This document shows, piece after piece, positions 14,802 to 23,334 of a stretch of 64,000 nt of DNA. Numbering within the stretch: the stretch's first letter is position 1; each line of letters opens with the position of its first letter. The notes under the pieces were generated by a model. The model made no database searches. It worked only from the letters and a program-made list of their open reading frames with translations, and was not told the origin of the DNA. The DNA comes from CAZCCV01 sp964497515 (GTDB lineage: Bacteria > Armatimonadota > UBA5829 > DTLH01), in contig CAZCCV010000003.1 of assembly GCA_964497515.1 (NCBI GenBank), positions 62,001-126,000 on the forward strand, written 5' to 3'. A program made the translations under genes and the position numbers.

Positions 14802-16196
14802 CTATCCCTTGCCTTTGCCAGCAACGAGCAGTTCCATAGCGCGTTCCAGCTGAATGTCGGAGCCATCGGCTTTGCCCGCGGCTACGAACACGTCTGGAAC
14901 GAGCCCCATGCCCCGGTAGTCTCCGCTCTTCGGAGTCAGATACTTGCCAGTGGTCATTGTGAAAGCGGAACCGTCTTTGAGCGGCACAAACGTCTGCTGC
15001 AGATTGGCTCCGGTTGTCCGCTCGCCTACAATCTTCGCTCCGGCACCATCCCTGATCGCAGCGGCCAGAACTTCCGAGAGACCGTAGCTTGCACGGTTAA
15101 CTAGCACAACTATATCGTTTTCCCAAATGACATCTCTTTTCGATGTTGCTCTTAGCGTTCGCTGCTTGCCATCGGCAATTCGAAGGATCGACAGAACCTT
15201 CTCCGGGACAAAATCTGCAGCCATCGCCTGAGCGCTCTCTAACGTGCCTCCGGCGAAATCGCGAAGGTCAAGAACGATCGACGTTGCGCCGCGGGTTTTC
15301 AGATCGGATACAGCCCGATCCAGCTTTGCTACAGCCGATTTGTTCATCAGGCCAATGCGGATATACCCAACTGAGGGTTTGATCATCCTGTAGACCACAG
15401 GGTCTATACGTGTTTCAGCAGATGGGACACTCACCTTGATGGGTTCAGCAACTTCTGAGCGGGCTATGGTAAGAGAAAACGACTTTTCGGTTTCGCTTGC
15501 CAGCGTATCCTCAGCCTGTCTGAAAGAGATTCCATCTTTGATGTGCTTGTTTTCGGCTTCGAGCTGCTTTCTGAACTCGTTTTCAGTCATCTGTCCGTTG
15601 CGGACGGCTTTGATCATCTTCTCGACTCGCTGGAACGGATCGTAGGAGAGTATAGACTTGCCGTCTACATGGGTTATGATGTCGCCAGACTGCAATCCCG
15701 CTTTATTAGCCGGGCTTCCGGGCAGCACGCTTGCTATCATCAACTTCTCTTCGGAGATGTCGCCCTGCTTTTCCTGCCGTATTAGAGTAATTGCCCCAAT
15801 ACCGTAGAACCTGCCTTCAGCGGCATCTGTCACGACCTCAGCCTGTTTGACGTTGTAGAATCTCGTCAGCGGATCGTGCAGGGAGTCCAGCATATTCTGA
15901 ATTGCACCGTAGGCAAGGTCGCGTTCCTGGGACTTCTTTATGGGTTCTACATACTCCCCACGTACGCGCTGCAGGACTTCGTAGAAGACTTGCAGCGGTC
16001 GCAAATCGACGTCGGAGCGTATTCCAACATCCGTAGACGATGACTCGCGCGCATACGCAGTAAGCGAACGATGCGCACGTAGAGATTCCTGAGCTCTTGC
16101 GATGGGGCCGTGCTTGTCGACAAGAAACCGTGTGAAGCATCCCGCAACCATAGCCACAACGATGAAGACGACAAGGGCGATTTCGTGTTTGCGCAT
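14802..16196 (-). CDS. Catalytically dead S41/CtpA paralogue
   Basis: A ~464-residue homologue of the neighbouring CtpA with anchor, helical N-domain, PDZ domain and S41 core. Aligned with its neighbour, SASASE becomes SYGLSE, so the nucleophile Ser is Gly (codon 15081-15083). TYGK becomes TTGA, so the Lys is Ala (codon 15006-15008), with the 25-residue spacing kept. The PDZ domain carries an extra helical stretch (MIKAVRNGQMTENEFRKQLE onwards, ~40 residues) absent from the active copy. The fold is kept intact, which argues for a non-enzymatic role such as adaptor, inhibitor or substrate binder for CtpA. The ATG at 16196 is preferred over one at 16232 because it starts directly at the anchor. 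Confidence 0.88.
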   Translation of the reverse strand: MRKHEIALVVFIVVAMVAGCFTRFLVDKHGPIARAQESLRAHRSLTAYARESSSTDVGIRSDVDLRPLQVFYEVLQRVRGEYVEPIKKSQERDLAYGAIQNMLDSLHDPLTRFYNVKQAEVVTDAAEGRFYGIGAITLIRQEKQGDISEEKLMIASVLPGSPANKAGLQSGDIITHVDGKSILSYDPFQRVEKMIKAVRNGQMTENEFRKQLEAENKHIKDGISFRQAEDTLASETEKSFSLTIARSEVAEPIKVSVPSAETRIDPVVYRMIKPSVGYIRIGLMNKSAVAKLDRAVSDLKTRGATSIVLDLRDFAGGTLESAQAMAADFVPEKVLSILRIADGKQRTLRATSKRDVIWENDIVVLVNRASYGLSEVLAAAIRDGAGAKIVGERTTGANLQQTFVPLKDGSAFTMTTGKYLTPKSGDYRGMGLVPDVFVAAGKADGSDIQLERAMELLVAGKGKG

Positions 16197-16299
16197 TATT
16201 ACCGTTTCTCTCTTGGTGTGATATTCCACCATGTCTCACAGACGCAGACGGTCGTTTTGGATGACTGCATCGGAACAAAATGTGTGACAAATAGAGAAC

Positions 16300-16327
16300 A
16301 TGCGAAAGCCATTTGAGGCTTTCGCAT
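16300..16327 (-). other. 5'-terminal hairpin of the ctp operon leader
   Basis: An 11-bp perfect stem ATGCGAAAGCC / GGCTTTCGCAT (16300-16310 with 16317-16327) and a 6-base loop. The minus-strand promoter just beside it predicts a start near 16329, so the RNA would begin with this hairpin. It could be an mRNA stabiliser or, read from 16455, the terminator of the NdpA gene. Confidence 0.6.
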
Positions 16328-16335
16328 CCTTCCGT

Positions 16336-16363
16336 ATTATACCACAGAGCAGGCCACTGTCAA
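16336..16363 (-). promoter_or_regulatory. Promoter of the ctp/deacetylase operon
   Basis: On the minus strand TTGACA (complement of 16358-16363), a 16-base spacer and a consensus TATAAT (complement of 16336-16341). It reads into the dead CtpA paralogue, ctpA and the deacetylase. Confidence 0.75.
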
Positions 16364-16454
16364 GAACAAATGCTCGCATTGTGTGAACAGATCGGGTTCA
16401 CAATCGGTGCAGATCAACCTGCTATGAGTTCAGTATTCCACAGGTAGACACACA

Positions 16455-17444
16455 TTACTTCTGATAGAACTTGCTGGATTCTATCACTATTCTGGTCTTG
16501 CCATCTTCGGACTTCGGGAGCACTTGAACAATGCCGTCTATTGCATCACTTGGCCCTGCAACAACTACTCCATCATCCAGAACATATGTAGTCTTCCGCG
16601 ACTGTCTCTCGGCCCACTCGCGATCGGGGACAAACTGCATTTCGGTGAGCCCTTTGTCGAGCATACGCCCTATATATTCATCGCGCATAAGAGAGTTAGG
16701 AATAACACGTTCCGACAGTTCATCAAGGTCGATGAAATCTGATTGAGTCTCTTCGCGAACGGCTTGCGATATTTCGCTCACCAGCTCGGCGCTCATATTC
16801 TCCGCGTTGGCGTCCAGGAACTTGGCAGTCTCTCCGATGACGATTTTGGTTAACTGCCGCGGAGTGGCAATTTCGTCACACTCCAGAAAATCCGCTGTCC
16901 AGAAACTATCGTCGGAACTGGCTCTAAACAGCAAATCATAACGAGCTTCTTCGTCGTAGAATCGTATTATCGCCCACGTCATCAACCCGTGTGCAGCATC
17001 TGGTAGCACGAGGATCTGCTGAAACTCTCTTTCGGTATCCGGGCGAAGATACACGCGCATAGGGTCGAGCTTCAACAAGGCCACATATCGGTTGTCGGTC
17101 TCTTCATCTCTGAAGGGCAGGATAGCCAGGTCTACAGTGACTCCGCTCTCTTTTGACACCACTTTCTGTAGATTCCACGCTATTTCCTGTGATACTTCCC
17201 TGAAACAGCCGGGCCCTTCCTCAATGATTTTGCCACACGCTGCCGCAACTGAGCTTTCCGACGAAGCGAACTTTCCCATCCGTAGCTGGCTCGACTTCAG
17301 GCAAGATCTAATGTGATCCTCAAAATATCTCCGCAAATCCTCGTCGAGCACCAGTGGCTCGTCTGCGATGCTCGGAGTCTCGAAAGCACTGTCTGCGGTA
17401 TGAACTATGGCCCATTCCAGGTCCACGTGTTGAATTGACTGCAT
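16455..17444 (-). CDS. Nucleoid-associated protein, NdpA/YejK type
   Basis: A ~329-residue protein matching the 37-kDa nucleoid-associated family (PF04245). Typical stretches are YFEDHIRSCLKSSQ near residue 40, VDLAILPFRDEE and YVALLKLDPMRVYL, then LPDAAHGLMTWAIIRFYDEE with YDLLFRASSDDSFWTADFLE, followed by LTKIVIGE. The family is acidic and soluble and associates with the nucleoid; the molecular activity is unclear. AGGAG precedes the ATG at 17444. It follows a 75-residue protein gene on the same strand with a ~90-base gap. It is an infrequent gene outside Proteobacteria and some Firmicutes, so transfer is possible. Confidence 0.8.
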   Translation of the reverse strand: MQSIQHVDLEWAIVHTADSAFETPSIADEPLVLDEDLRRYFEDHIRSCLKSSQLRMGKFASSESSVAAACGKIIEEGPGCFREVSQEIAWNLQKVVSKESGVTVDLAILPFRDEETDNRYVALLKLDPMRVYLRPDTEREFQQILVLPDAAHGLMTWAIIRFYDEEARYDLLFRASSDDSFWTADFLECDEIATPRQLTKIVIGETAKFLDANAENMSAELVSEISQAVREETQSDFIDLDELSERVIPNSLMRDEYIGRMLDKGLTEMQFVPDREWAERQSRKTTYVLDDGVVVAGPSDAIDGIVQVLPKSEDGKTRIVIESSKFYQK

Positions 17445-17533
17445 ATTGTTTAATCTCCTCGTGAGAAAAGTAGTGGGGCACACGAATCCGATACCAGAAA
17501 AACCAGTCGGATTTGCAGGTGGCGTTCGGGATG

Positions 17534-17761
17534 CTAGATTTGCTTCTGGAATCGCATGAACTCGGAGCTATCAACAATAACGAACGGTTCACCCTTCGTT
17601 TTGTCCTCACGCTCCAAATATACTTCACCTTCGCGAACGCCAAGGAAGATAAGCAGCTCTCCAGTTGGCGATTTCACTTTGTCCATACGTGTGATTCCAA
17701 AGATCGAAGGGCCTGTTCCCGTCATATACTCTCGTCTTTGCACAGCTATAGGTTTTTGCAA
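17534..17761 (-). CDS. Small hypothetical protein upstream of NdpA homologue
   Basis: A 75-residue protein beginning at a TTG behind AAGGAGGT with 6-base spacing, a strong start signal. Visible stretches are SIFGITRMDKVKSPTGELLI and FLGVREGEVYLERED; no known domain is recognised. It has no membrane segment and is mildly basic and charged. It probably forms a two-gene unit with the NdpA-type gene. Confidence 0.6.
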   Translation of the reverse strand: MQKPIAVQRREYMTGTGPSIFGITRMDKVKSPTGELLIFLGVREGEVYLEREDKTKGEPFVIVDSSEFMRFQKQI

Positions 17762-17951
17762 CTCTCTACCTCCTTGCAGGGTCTTTGCCTCAATCCCCGA
17801 TTCTAGTTCTACCTTCGACTACCCTTTTACCTCCCCATTAACAGAAATCCGTTGCCAATTTGCTCTTTTGCGCAATCCGTTCACAGTGTATCAGCTACCG
17901 TTGTCTAATAATGAAGGTATCGTTCTCTAGCTGCAATACGTGCAAATTGTA

Positions 17952-17980
17952 TTGACCGTTTTGCGCTCAAGTGGTACAAT
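17952..17980 (+). promoter_or_regulatory. Promoter of tRNA-Ser
   Basis: TTGACC (17952-17957), a 17-base spacer and TACAAT (17975-17980), 22 bases before the tRNA. Confidence 0.8.
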
Positions 17981-18002
17981 CGAGACTCCAGAGACAGTAG
18001 TT

Positions 18003-18092
18003 GGAGCGATGTCCGAGTTGGTCGAAGGAGCAGCACTGGAAATGCTGTAACGGGCTTCCCGTTCGTGGGTTCGAATCCCACTCGCTCCGCCA
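18003..18092 (+). tRNA. tRNA-Ser (anticodon GGA)
   Basis: A 90-base class II tRNA. The acceptor GGAGCGA pairs with TCGCTCC (18082-18088), followed by the discriminator G and an encoded CCA. The anticodon loop is CTGGAAA in a CAGCA/TGCTG stem, giving GGA, which reads UCC and UCU. A long variable arm and the T arm GTGGG-TTCGAAT-CCCAC are present, as expected for tRNA-Ser. Confidence 0.97.
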
Positions 18093-18268
18093 TAACAACG
18101 CACTAAAGCCGCTAAATCGTGCAAGATAATTAAAGGCGGCTTGGTTGTTGTACCCCTCAACACTATACGGCTCGGCAATTGGCCAAACCATAGATCGTCT
18201 TTTCATACCAGCGGTTGCTGTGGCACGTATGGTTTCCTCAACACGCACTGCGAAGAGGAGTAGCGTTT

Positions 18269-18961
18269 TTGTCTAGAGCGAAAGAAAACTGGTATTTCTA
18301 TGGAGTGGTGATCGCATTCGCATTGGTGTTTGGTCGCCCTTCACCAATTGTAAGCAAACCTGTAGTTGATGTGTTTATCGACACTTTTGGTGTGTCTTTG
18401 GTGCTGATTGGGCTCTTGATTCGTGTTGTGGCGCGAGATTGGAAGGCGAACTATGGAGACGATCAACTGGTTACTGGTGGTCCATACGCTATTGTTCGAA
18501 ACCCGATGTATGTTGGCAGCCTGCATCTTGGCACCGGACTGCTCACGGTCTATGGAAGTCTGCCACTCGTAGTCTTCTATGTGACTGCTTTTCTTTTTGT
18601 TCATCAATTGATAGTGCAACGGGAAGAGAGACACCTCCGACTGGTCTACGCTGAAGAATACAACCGTTATGTCGAGACAACTCCGGCGTGGGTTCCGTCG
18701 GTCGTAGGATTTGTGCGCTTGCTGGTTTGCTCTCCTGGTTGGATCCGTTCAATTCCACACGCCTTGATCAGGGAGAAAAGTGCGATTGGCTGCAGTCTGT
18801 GCGCGGCCTGCCTGCTGGAAGCCGCTGGTGACAGCATATCTATGGGGCTGAGCATAACTCATCCAGAGACTGTTATTTCGCTGATTGCCGCAGTATCCAT
18901 CGGAAGTATCTGGATTGTAAGCGTCAGAGTTCTGAGGAAGTATGCCTCCCCTGCAAGGTGA
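18269..18961 (+). CDS. Isoprenylcysteine carboxyl methyltransferase / PEMT-like membrane methyltransferase
   Basis: A ~230-residue membrane protein with about six hydrophobic segments. LVTGGPYAIVRNPMYVGSLH, then QREERHLRLVYAEEYNRYVE and TPAWVP are the ICMT/phospholipid methyltransferase landmarks (SAM-binding region and the E-Y-x3-Y substrate region). Bacterial members methylate lipids or small hydrophobic substrates; the actual substrate cannot be told. The TTG at 18269 with AGAGGAG before it is preferred over a TTG at 18215. The C-terminal ~70 residues extend beyond the usual domain with two more hydrophobic stretches. It overlaps the next small frame by 4 bases (GTGA). Confidence 0.8.
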   Translation: MSRAKENWYFYGVVIAFALVFGRPSPIVSKPVVDVFIDTFGVSLVLIGLLIRVVARDWKANYGDDQLVTGGPYAIVRNPMYVGSLHLGTGLLTVYGSLPLVVFYVTAFLFVHQLIVQREERHLRLVYAEEYNRYVETTPAWVPSVVGFVRLLVCSPGWIRSIPHALIREKSAIGCSLCAACLLEAAGDSISMGLSITHPETVISLIAAVSIGSIWIVSVRVLRKYASPAR

Positions 18962-19155
18962 TACTCCAAGCAGTATTGTTATATCCGCTGGAATTGGAGT
19001 GGAGTGACTATGGGTTCATTATCAGCTTGGTTCTATTATGCTGTTTTTCCACTTTCTTTGCCACTCTGTTCCTGGGAGAGCGTCCGATCGCTCGCGAATG
19101 GCTCGGAATAGCGTTGGTTACAAGTGGCGTGTTGATCTTTGCTTTGCGGAGATAG
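18958..19155 (+). pseudogene. C-terminal remnant of an EamA/DMT transporter
   Basis: A 65-residue frame. Its second half, TFFATLFLGERPIAREWLGI then ALVTSGVLIFALRR, looks like the final two helices of an EamA-family drug/metabolite exporter. A complete EamA protein has about ten helices, so eight are missing. It starts at a GTG overlapping the stop of the methyltransferase gene. It is most likely a deletion remnant, though a translated two-helix protein cannot be excluded. Confidence 0.55.
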
Positions 19156-19205
19156 ACATCCGCTTAGTGTTACAAAGCTCACCGATTAATCAGTAAAGAT
19201 ACGAA

Positions 19206-19238
19206 GAAGCCGCCTCGAATTGTGAACGAGGCGGCTTC
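19206..19238. terminator. Hairpin between convergent genes
   Basis: A 12-bp perfect stem GAAGCCGCCTCG / CGAGGCGGCTTC (19206-19217 with 19227-19238). No strong T run is present on either side; it is probably shared by the convergent units at 19155 and 19268. Confidence 0.65.
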
Positions 19239-19267
19239 TCGCCTGTATTATTGTTGGCCGATTTCTT

Positions 19268-20641
19268 CTACTTGGTGTAAGGCTGCAGCTTGATTATATG
19301 CTGCGCCAACTGCCATCTGATCGCCTGGAGCTCATTGTTCTTTAGTTCCGCGAGTGGTTTGCTCAGAACTGCATTGAGATAAGACTCTGCTGCACTAACA
19401 GCTTCTGGACCCTTCTTCAAGTCTTTAGCCTCACGCAATAGCTGCATCATGGTTGTAATGTATCGGGTATCATCTACACCTTCGCGTAATGCTTCCCAAC
19501 GGATGGTCCCGATAATCGAATCGGATTCTTCGGGAAGAGTAGGGAAGACTCCGAATAGTCCGCTCTTCCACAGAAGGTATCCAGAGTTCAGCCGGTTTAT
19601 TCTTGCATTTCCTGTAATATCCCAGTAGTACCATTCGCGTCTGCCGATTTCTGGTTTGTCGCCGTTAAAGAGCCCCTGAATGTAGGGCATTTCAATGTTG
19701 CAGAAAACATTGGCAGCTGAAGGCGCAAGATTCTCGTAGGCAGGCATATTGTCGACAATCACCAGCGATGTCAGCTTGGCTTTCCGCATCGCTTTCATAG
19801 TCTCTGTGGCACTTTCTATATCTTCTTCACTCTCCGGCTTAATAGCTGCGCAGCATACCAGACCCGTTGCACCTGCCAAGCGTTCTTCTGCTTTTATATC
19901 TTTTACGTTCTCTTCGTTTATCTCGGGAAAGGTGTAAGGCACAATCGAGCCAAAGCCGTTTATCTTGATAGATCTCAAAGCCTCGCTCAGTCTATCCACT
20001 GGAACGCTGGTCGAAATCAGCTTGAAACCATTGTCTTTGATTGCATTTAGTCTATCTTCAGGCGTTGTTTCGCACTCTGCCAGGTCAGGCAGAATCATTC
20101 CGTACTGTTTCGATGACGATACAAGCCTTATTGGAAGCACCTTAACTTCGAGTGGGATCCTGCCGACGACTTTGCCGTCCGCTATGGCAACAACAGCACC
20201 CGTATAAGTTCCTGCAGCGGTGCCGTTTGGTGCATACATTGAAATCCAGTAACGTTTTACTGTATCTGATTGAAGATCAATAGGAGAGACAGGCAGAATC
20301 TTATCGCCATCGACCACCGACAGCGCAAACATACTCACAGGGAGCTTACTCTTGCCGCTGGTGAGGTCCCCTTCTAGTTTAACAGTCACTTCGTTCATGC
20401 CCTTAGGAGCCTTCATCAGAAATGAACCTGGTTCTGTCTCATTTGGGCAGACGAATATTGAAATTTTGGGTGTGATTTCGCTTCCATCAAATGTAGTCAC
20501 GCCCTGCAGTACTACTGGATACGATGGGGCAACAGCTTTTACAGCCGGCTTAGGAGCCGCCTTGACCACTGGTTTTGCTGCCCACCCACTGCAGGCAACT
20601 GCCGCTGTTAACGCAAGGGACAATAGTAGATGCTTCTTCAA
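19268..20641 (-). CDS. Exported protein with GH123/DUF4091-like C-terminal region
   Basis: A 457-residue protein with a signal peptide (LLLSLALTAAVACSGWAA) and an Ala/Lys/Pro linker. A beta-rich part of ~200 residues (GTAAGTYTGAVVAIADGKVV) is followed by a region ending in TIRWEALREGVDDTRYITTM. That last stretch is characteristic of the DUF4091 / glycoside hydrolase 123-like C-terminal region (RWEALREGIDD-Y-RY). The central TIM-barrel part is much shorter than in full GH123-like enzymes (which are usually over 500 residues), so activity is uncertain. It is probably envelope- or glycan-related. A weak ribosome-binding site (GGAGGAAG) precedes the ATG. Confidence 0.65.
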   Translation of the reverse strand: MKKHLLLSLALTAAVACSGWAAKPVVKAAPKPAVKAVAPSYPVVLQGVTTFDGSEITPKISIFVCPNETEPGSFLMKAPKGMNEVTVKLEGDLTSGKSKLPVSMFALSVVDGDKILPVSPIDLQSDTVKRYWISMYAPNGTAAGTYTGAVVAIADGKVVGRIPLEVKVLPIRLVSSSKQYGMILPDLAECETTPEDRLNAIKDNGFKLISTSVPVDRLSEALRSIKINGFGSIVPYTFPEINEENVKDIKAEERLAGATGLVCCAAIKPESEEDIESATETMKAMRKAKLTSLVIVDNMPAYENLAPSAANVFCNIEMPYIQGLFNGDKPEIGRREWYYWDITGNARINRLNSGYLLWKSGLFGVFPTLPEESDSIIGTIRWEALREGVDDTRYITTMMQLLREAKDLKKGPEAVSAAESYLNAVLSKPLAELKNNELQAIRWQLAQHIIKLQPYTK

Positions 20642-20708
20642 CTCACTTCCTCCTTGAGTTCATCCATGAAAACGATGCTGACACTAGTCAGCTCTTTCTT
20701 TCCGATTT

Positions 20709-21908
20709 CTATCTGGTTCGAGGCTGTCTTCTAATGCTTTCCTGTGGTGGCTCCTCGAATCTGAGGGTTACCGTCCGTTTCGCCTTGTCTCTCCAGATAG
20801 TGAGCTTTGCAGTCTGGCCAATCCTGGCCTTTATCAGAAAACGCTGCATATCGGATACCGACCGTATTGGCATCCCGTCAGCCTCGAGAATCACATCTCC
20901 AGGCACAATTCCGGCTCTATTGGCGGGGCTGCCGTTCATCACTTCCGCCACAAGTGCGCCTTCGGGCTTCTGCAGGCCGAGTTGCCTTGCTCCACGAGCG
21001 GAAAGGTCGTAATAGTACATTCCTGTCCACGGTCGACGAACCTTACCGTACTTCTCTAACTCTTCAACCACGCCTTTAATGGTGCTAACAGATATTGCAA
21101 AGCCGAGCCCCTGACCGTACGGGATGATTGCTGTGTTCAGACCGATGATGTTACCTTCGATGTTGCACAATGGGCCTCCAGAGTTGCCAGGGTTGATTGC
21201 GGCATCTGTCTGAATGAGGTTCTCCATTGGTGTGCTGTTCTGTGTGGCTAATGCACGGCCCGTGGCACTCACTACACCCACGGTAACTGAATTGTGGAAT
21301 CCAAAGGGGTTGCCTATCGCTATCGCTGTTTCCCCAATCATCAGTTGATCGTCATTTGCGAGTTCAGCCTGTGGCAGATTGGTGCCATCTATCTTCAACA
21401 GAGCCAGGTCGCTGATTTCGTCGGCTCCAACCAGAGTGCCTTCATAGGTCTGCTTGTTCGGCAGACTGATCTTGATCTGTCCTTTTCCGTCTTTGACTTC
21501 GTGAACGACGTGCTCGTTTGTCAGGATGAAACCTCGTTTACCATCGATTATAACTCCAGACCCCTGGCCTTTTCGTGGCATTGGCTGGCTGAACATAGGG
21601 TCATCGCCGAAAAAATCCCTGAAAATACTCGGTAGTGTCGAACGCCTTTCAACGAAGAGTGTATCAATGTTTACAACTGCCGGACCAACTTTGGCGACTG
21701 CGTTTACTACAGGATTCCTTTTGGTATCGCCGACGGGAGGCAGTGTTATCGTCCCCATCGAAGTGATGGAGGCAGCGCTTTCGTACGAAGCTAACTGCGG
21801 CACAGCTTGCCTATTGCTTGAATAGCTGGTGCGCACATCAGTTACTACGGCCAACGTCGATAGTAACGCCAAAACACCGATAACTGTCACAACAGCCTTT
21901 TCGTGCAC
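20709..21908 (-). CDS. HtrA/DegP family serine protease
   Basis: A ~399-residue periplasmic protease. It has an N-terminal signal-anchor (VVTVIGVLALLSTLAVVTDV), a trypsin-like domain and a single PDZ domain. The triad is His in LTNEHVVHE, Asp in ISDLALLKID and Ser in NPGNSGGPL. The PDZ domain runs from ARQLGLQKPEGALVAEV to RIGQTAKLTIWRD. It degrades or refolds misfolded envelope proteins. GGAGGT seven bases before the GTG at 21908 decides the start; the TTG at 21929 lacks one. It is monocistronic or follows no close upstream gene. Confidence 0.95.
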   Translation of the reverse strand: MHEKAVVTVIGVLALLSTLAVVTDVRTSYSSNRQAVPQLASYESAASITSMGTITLPPVGDTKRNPVVNAVAKVGPAVVNIDTLFVERRSTLPSIFRDFFGDDPMFSQPMPRKGQGSGVIIDGKRGFILTNEHVVHEVKDGKGQIKISLPNKQTYEGTLVGADEISDLALLKIDGTNLPQAELANDDQLMIGETAIAIGNPFGFHNSVTVGVVSATGRALATQNSTPMENLIQTDAAINPGNSGGPLCNIEGNIIGLNTAIIPYGQGLGFAISVSTIKGVVEELEKYGKVRRPWTGMYYYDLSARGARQLGLQKPEGALVAEVMNGSPANRAGIVPGDVILEADGMPIRSVSDMQRFLIKARIGQTAKLTIWRDKAKRTVTLRFEEPPQESIRRQPRTR

Positions 21909-22114
21909 TTTTCTTACCTCCGCGCCCAAAGCACTGCTGGGTATGATATTTGAGGGTCAGTGTCCGCGGGGACTAACTGGACTCAATCATAAGACGTGTG
22001 CGGACACACATGTATTACAGTCGAATCAATGGGTTCCCTATAGCCAGCTAAATCGACATTTGCAGATATACATCGTAGTATAATGAGGAGCAAACCTGCA
22101 CTTGGAGGTGAAAT

Positions 22115-22333
22115 ATGCTTTTTCCGAAAGACAAACTGCAAATAGTTGCGAGTTGCCAGGGGAAGACCAGCGAAGAAGGCTGGCTGGTTGTCGACATTAT
22201 GCGGGTCGATATGGAAGGTGTCAGCAAGCTCTACATCGATCTATCTGACGTCGCGATGCTTCGGAAACAGAAAGATGAACAGGCAGAACTGGTGAGGCGT
22301 GCAAAAGACTTATTGAGTTTCGGCGAAGAGTAG
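22115..22333 (+). CDS. Small hypothetical protein
   Basis: A 72-residue soluble protein preceded by GGAGGTGAAAT and a TATAAT (22079-22084) without a clear -35 box. It has an N-terminal beta-rich part (DKLQIVASCQGKTSEEGWLV) and a C-terminal helix (MLRKQKDEQAELVRRAKDLL). No known family is recognised. It is convergent with the LysR gene, 16 bases apart. Confidence 0.65.
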   Translation: MLFPKDKLQIVASCQGKTSEEGWLVVDIMRVDMEGVSKLYIDLSDVAMLRKQKDEQAELVRRAKDLLSFGEE

Positions 22334-22349
22334 CACTGCCTAAGCTTCT

Positions 22350-23240
22350 TCATATTGTCTTTATGGTGCGTATTGCTTCCAAAAATCGTTCGATGGCAGG
22401 CGTCAGGTATTTGTCCTTTCTGTGGATTAGCGACAGTCTGCGTGACAGATGCGGGAGGTCAACTATCTCCACGACTGCAAGCTGCGCCTGCTGTGCCTGA
22501 GATCGCACCGACACTCCTGGGACCAGTGAGGCTCCCACGCCAATCTCAACCAGAGCTTTTATGGCTTCAACGTTATCGAGTTCCATCTGTACCTGAGGGG
22601 TTACTCCACCACTGGCAAAAATCGCATCGAGGTGTGCTCGAAAACCAGTGCCTCGCACAAAGAGTATTAGCGGTTCGTGAGCAAACTCAGTAAGCGCAAC
22701 CTGCTTTCGCCCGGCAAGTCTATGGTCGCTACTCACAATAGCCACTACATCGTCGTCCAGCAGGGGTTCAACTATAAGATCCTCCTCTCCAACAGGGCTG
22801 GTCACCAGTCCCAAGTCTACTTCTCCAGTTCGCACCATCTCTGCGACCTGTTTGCTCGTGCCGCTCTGGATTATTACTTCAATCTTCCTGTGTTGCGTTC
22901 TAAGTGACTGAAGAATTGGAGGGAGAGTAAATATTGTTGTAGTAGCACCAGCACCGACAACTACTCGCCCTTGTTCACCTAGCGCAGCTTCAGAAATCGC
23001 GTATTTTGCTTCTTCAGCCAACCTTAGAATCCTCAATGCATATCGGTGAAGCATCTCTCCGGGCTGTGTCAGCCTGATAGTTCTGCCCCCACGTTCCAGT
23101 AGGGATATTCCCAACTCCTTTTCGAGTTCCTTTATATGCATCGATACAGCAGGCTGCGTTATGTACAAATCATCCGCTGCTCTACTGAAGCTGCCAAGCC
23201 GCACAATCGTGCAAAAAGTCTCGAGCTGTCTAATCTCCAT
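22350..23240 (-). CDS. LysR family transcriptional regulator
   Basis: A 296-residue LTTR. The winged HTH is at residues ~1-60 (RQLETFCTIVRLGSFSRAAD, then YITQPAVSMHIKELE and GISLLERGGRTIRLTQPGE). The effector domain is ~90-290, with NVEAIKALVEIGVGASLVPG near residue 222. The architecture resembles CysB/CbbR-type regulators. The effector is unknown. It is divergent from purA across 94 bases, so it may regulate itself or purA, but no clear T-N11-A operator was identified. Confidence 0.95.
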   Translation of the reverse strand: MEIRQLETFCTIVRLGSFSRAADDLYITQPAVSMHIKELEKELGISLLERGGRTIRLTQPGEMLHRYALRILRLAEEAKYAISEAALGEQGRVVVGAGATTTIFTLPPILQSLRTQHRKIEVIIQSGTSKQVAEMVRTGEVDLGLVTSPVGEEDLIVEPLLDDDVVAIVSSDHRLAGRKQVALTEFAHEPLILFVRGTGFRAHLDAIFASGGVTPQVQMELDNVEAIKALVEIGVGASLVPGVSVRSQAQQAQLAVVEIVDLPHLSRRLSLIHRKDKYLTPAIERFLEAIRTIKTI

Positions 23241-23334
23241 AGATCAATTATAACGTACACTTATGGATCGCATAAGAAATATTCACTGGACTAATCGAAT
23301 TGACCTCACTATATTGTATTGGAGGTGGTTTGCT

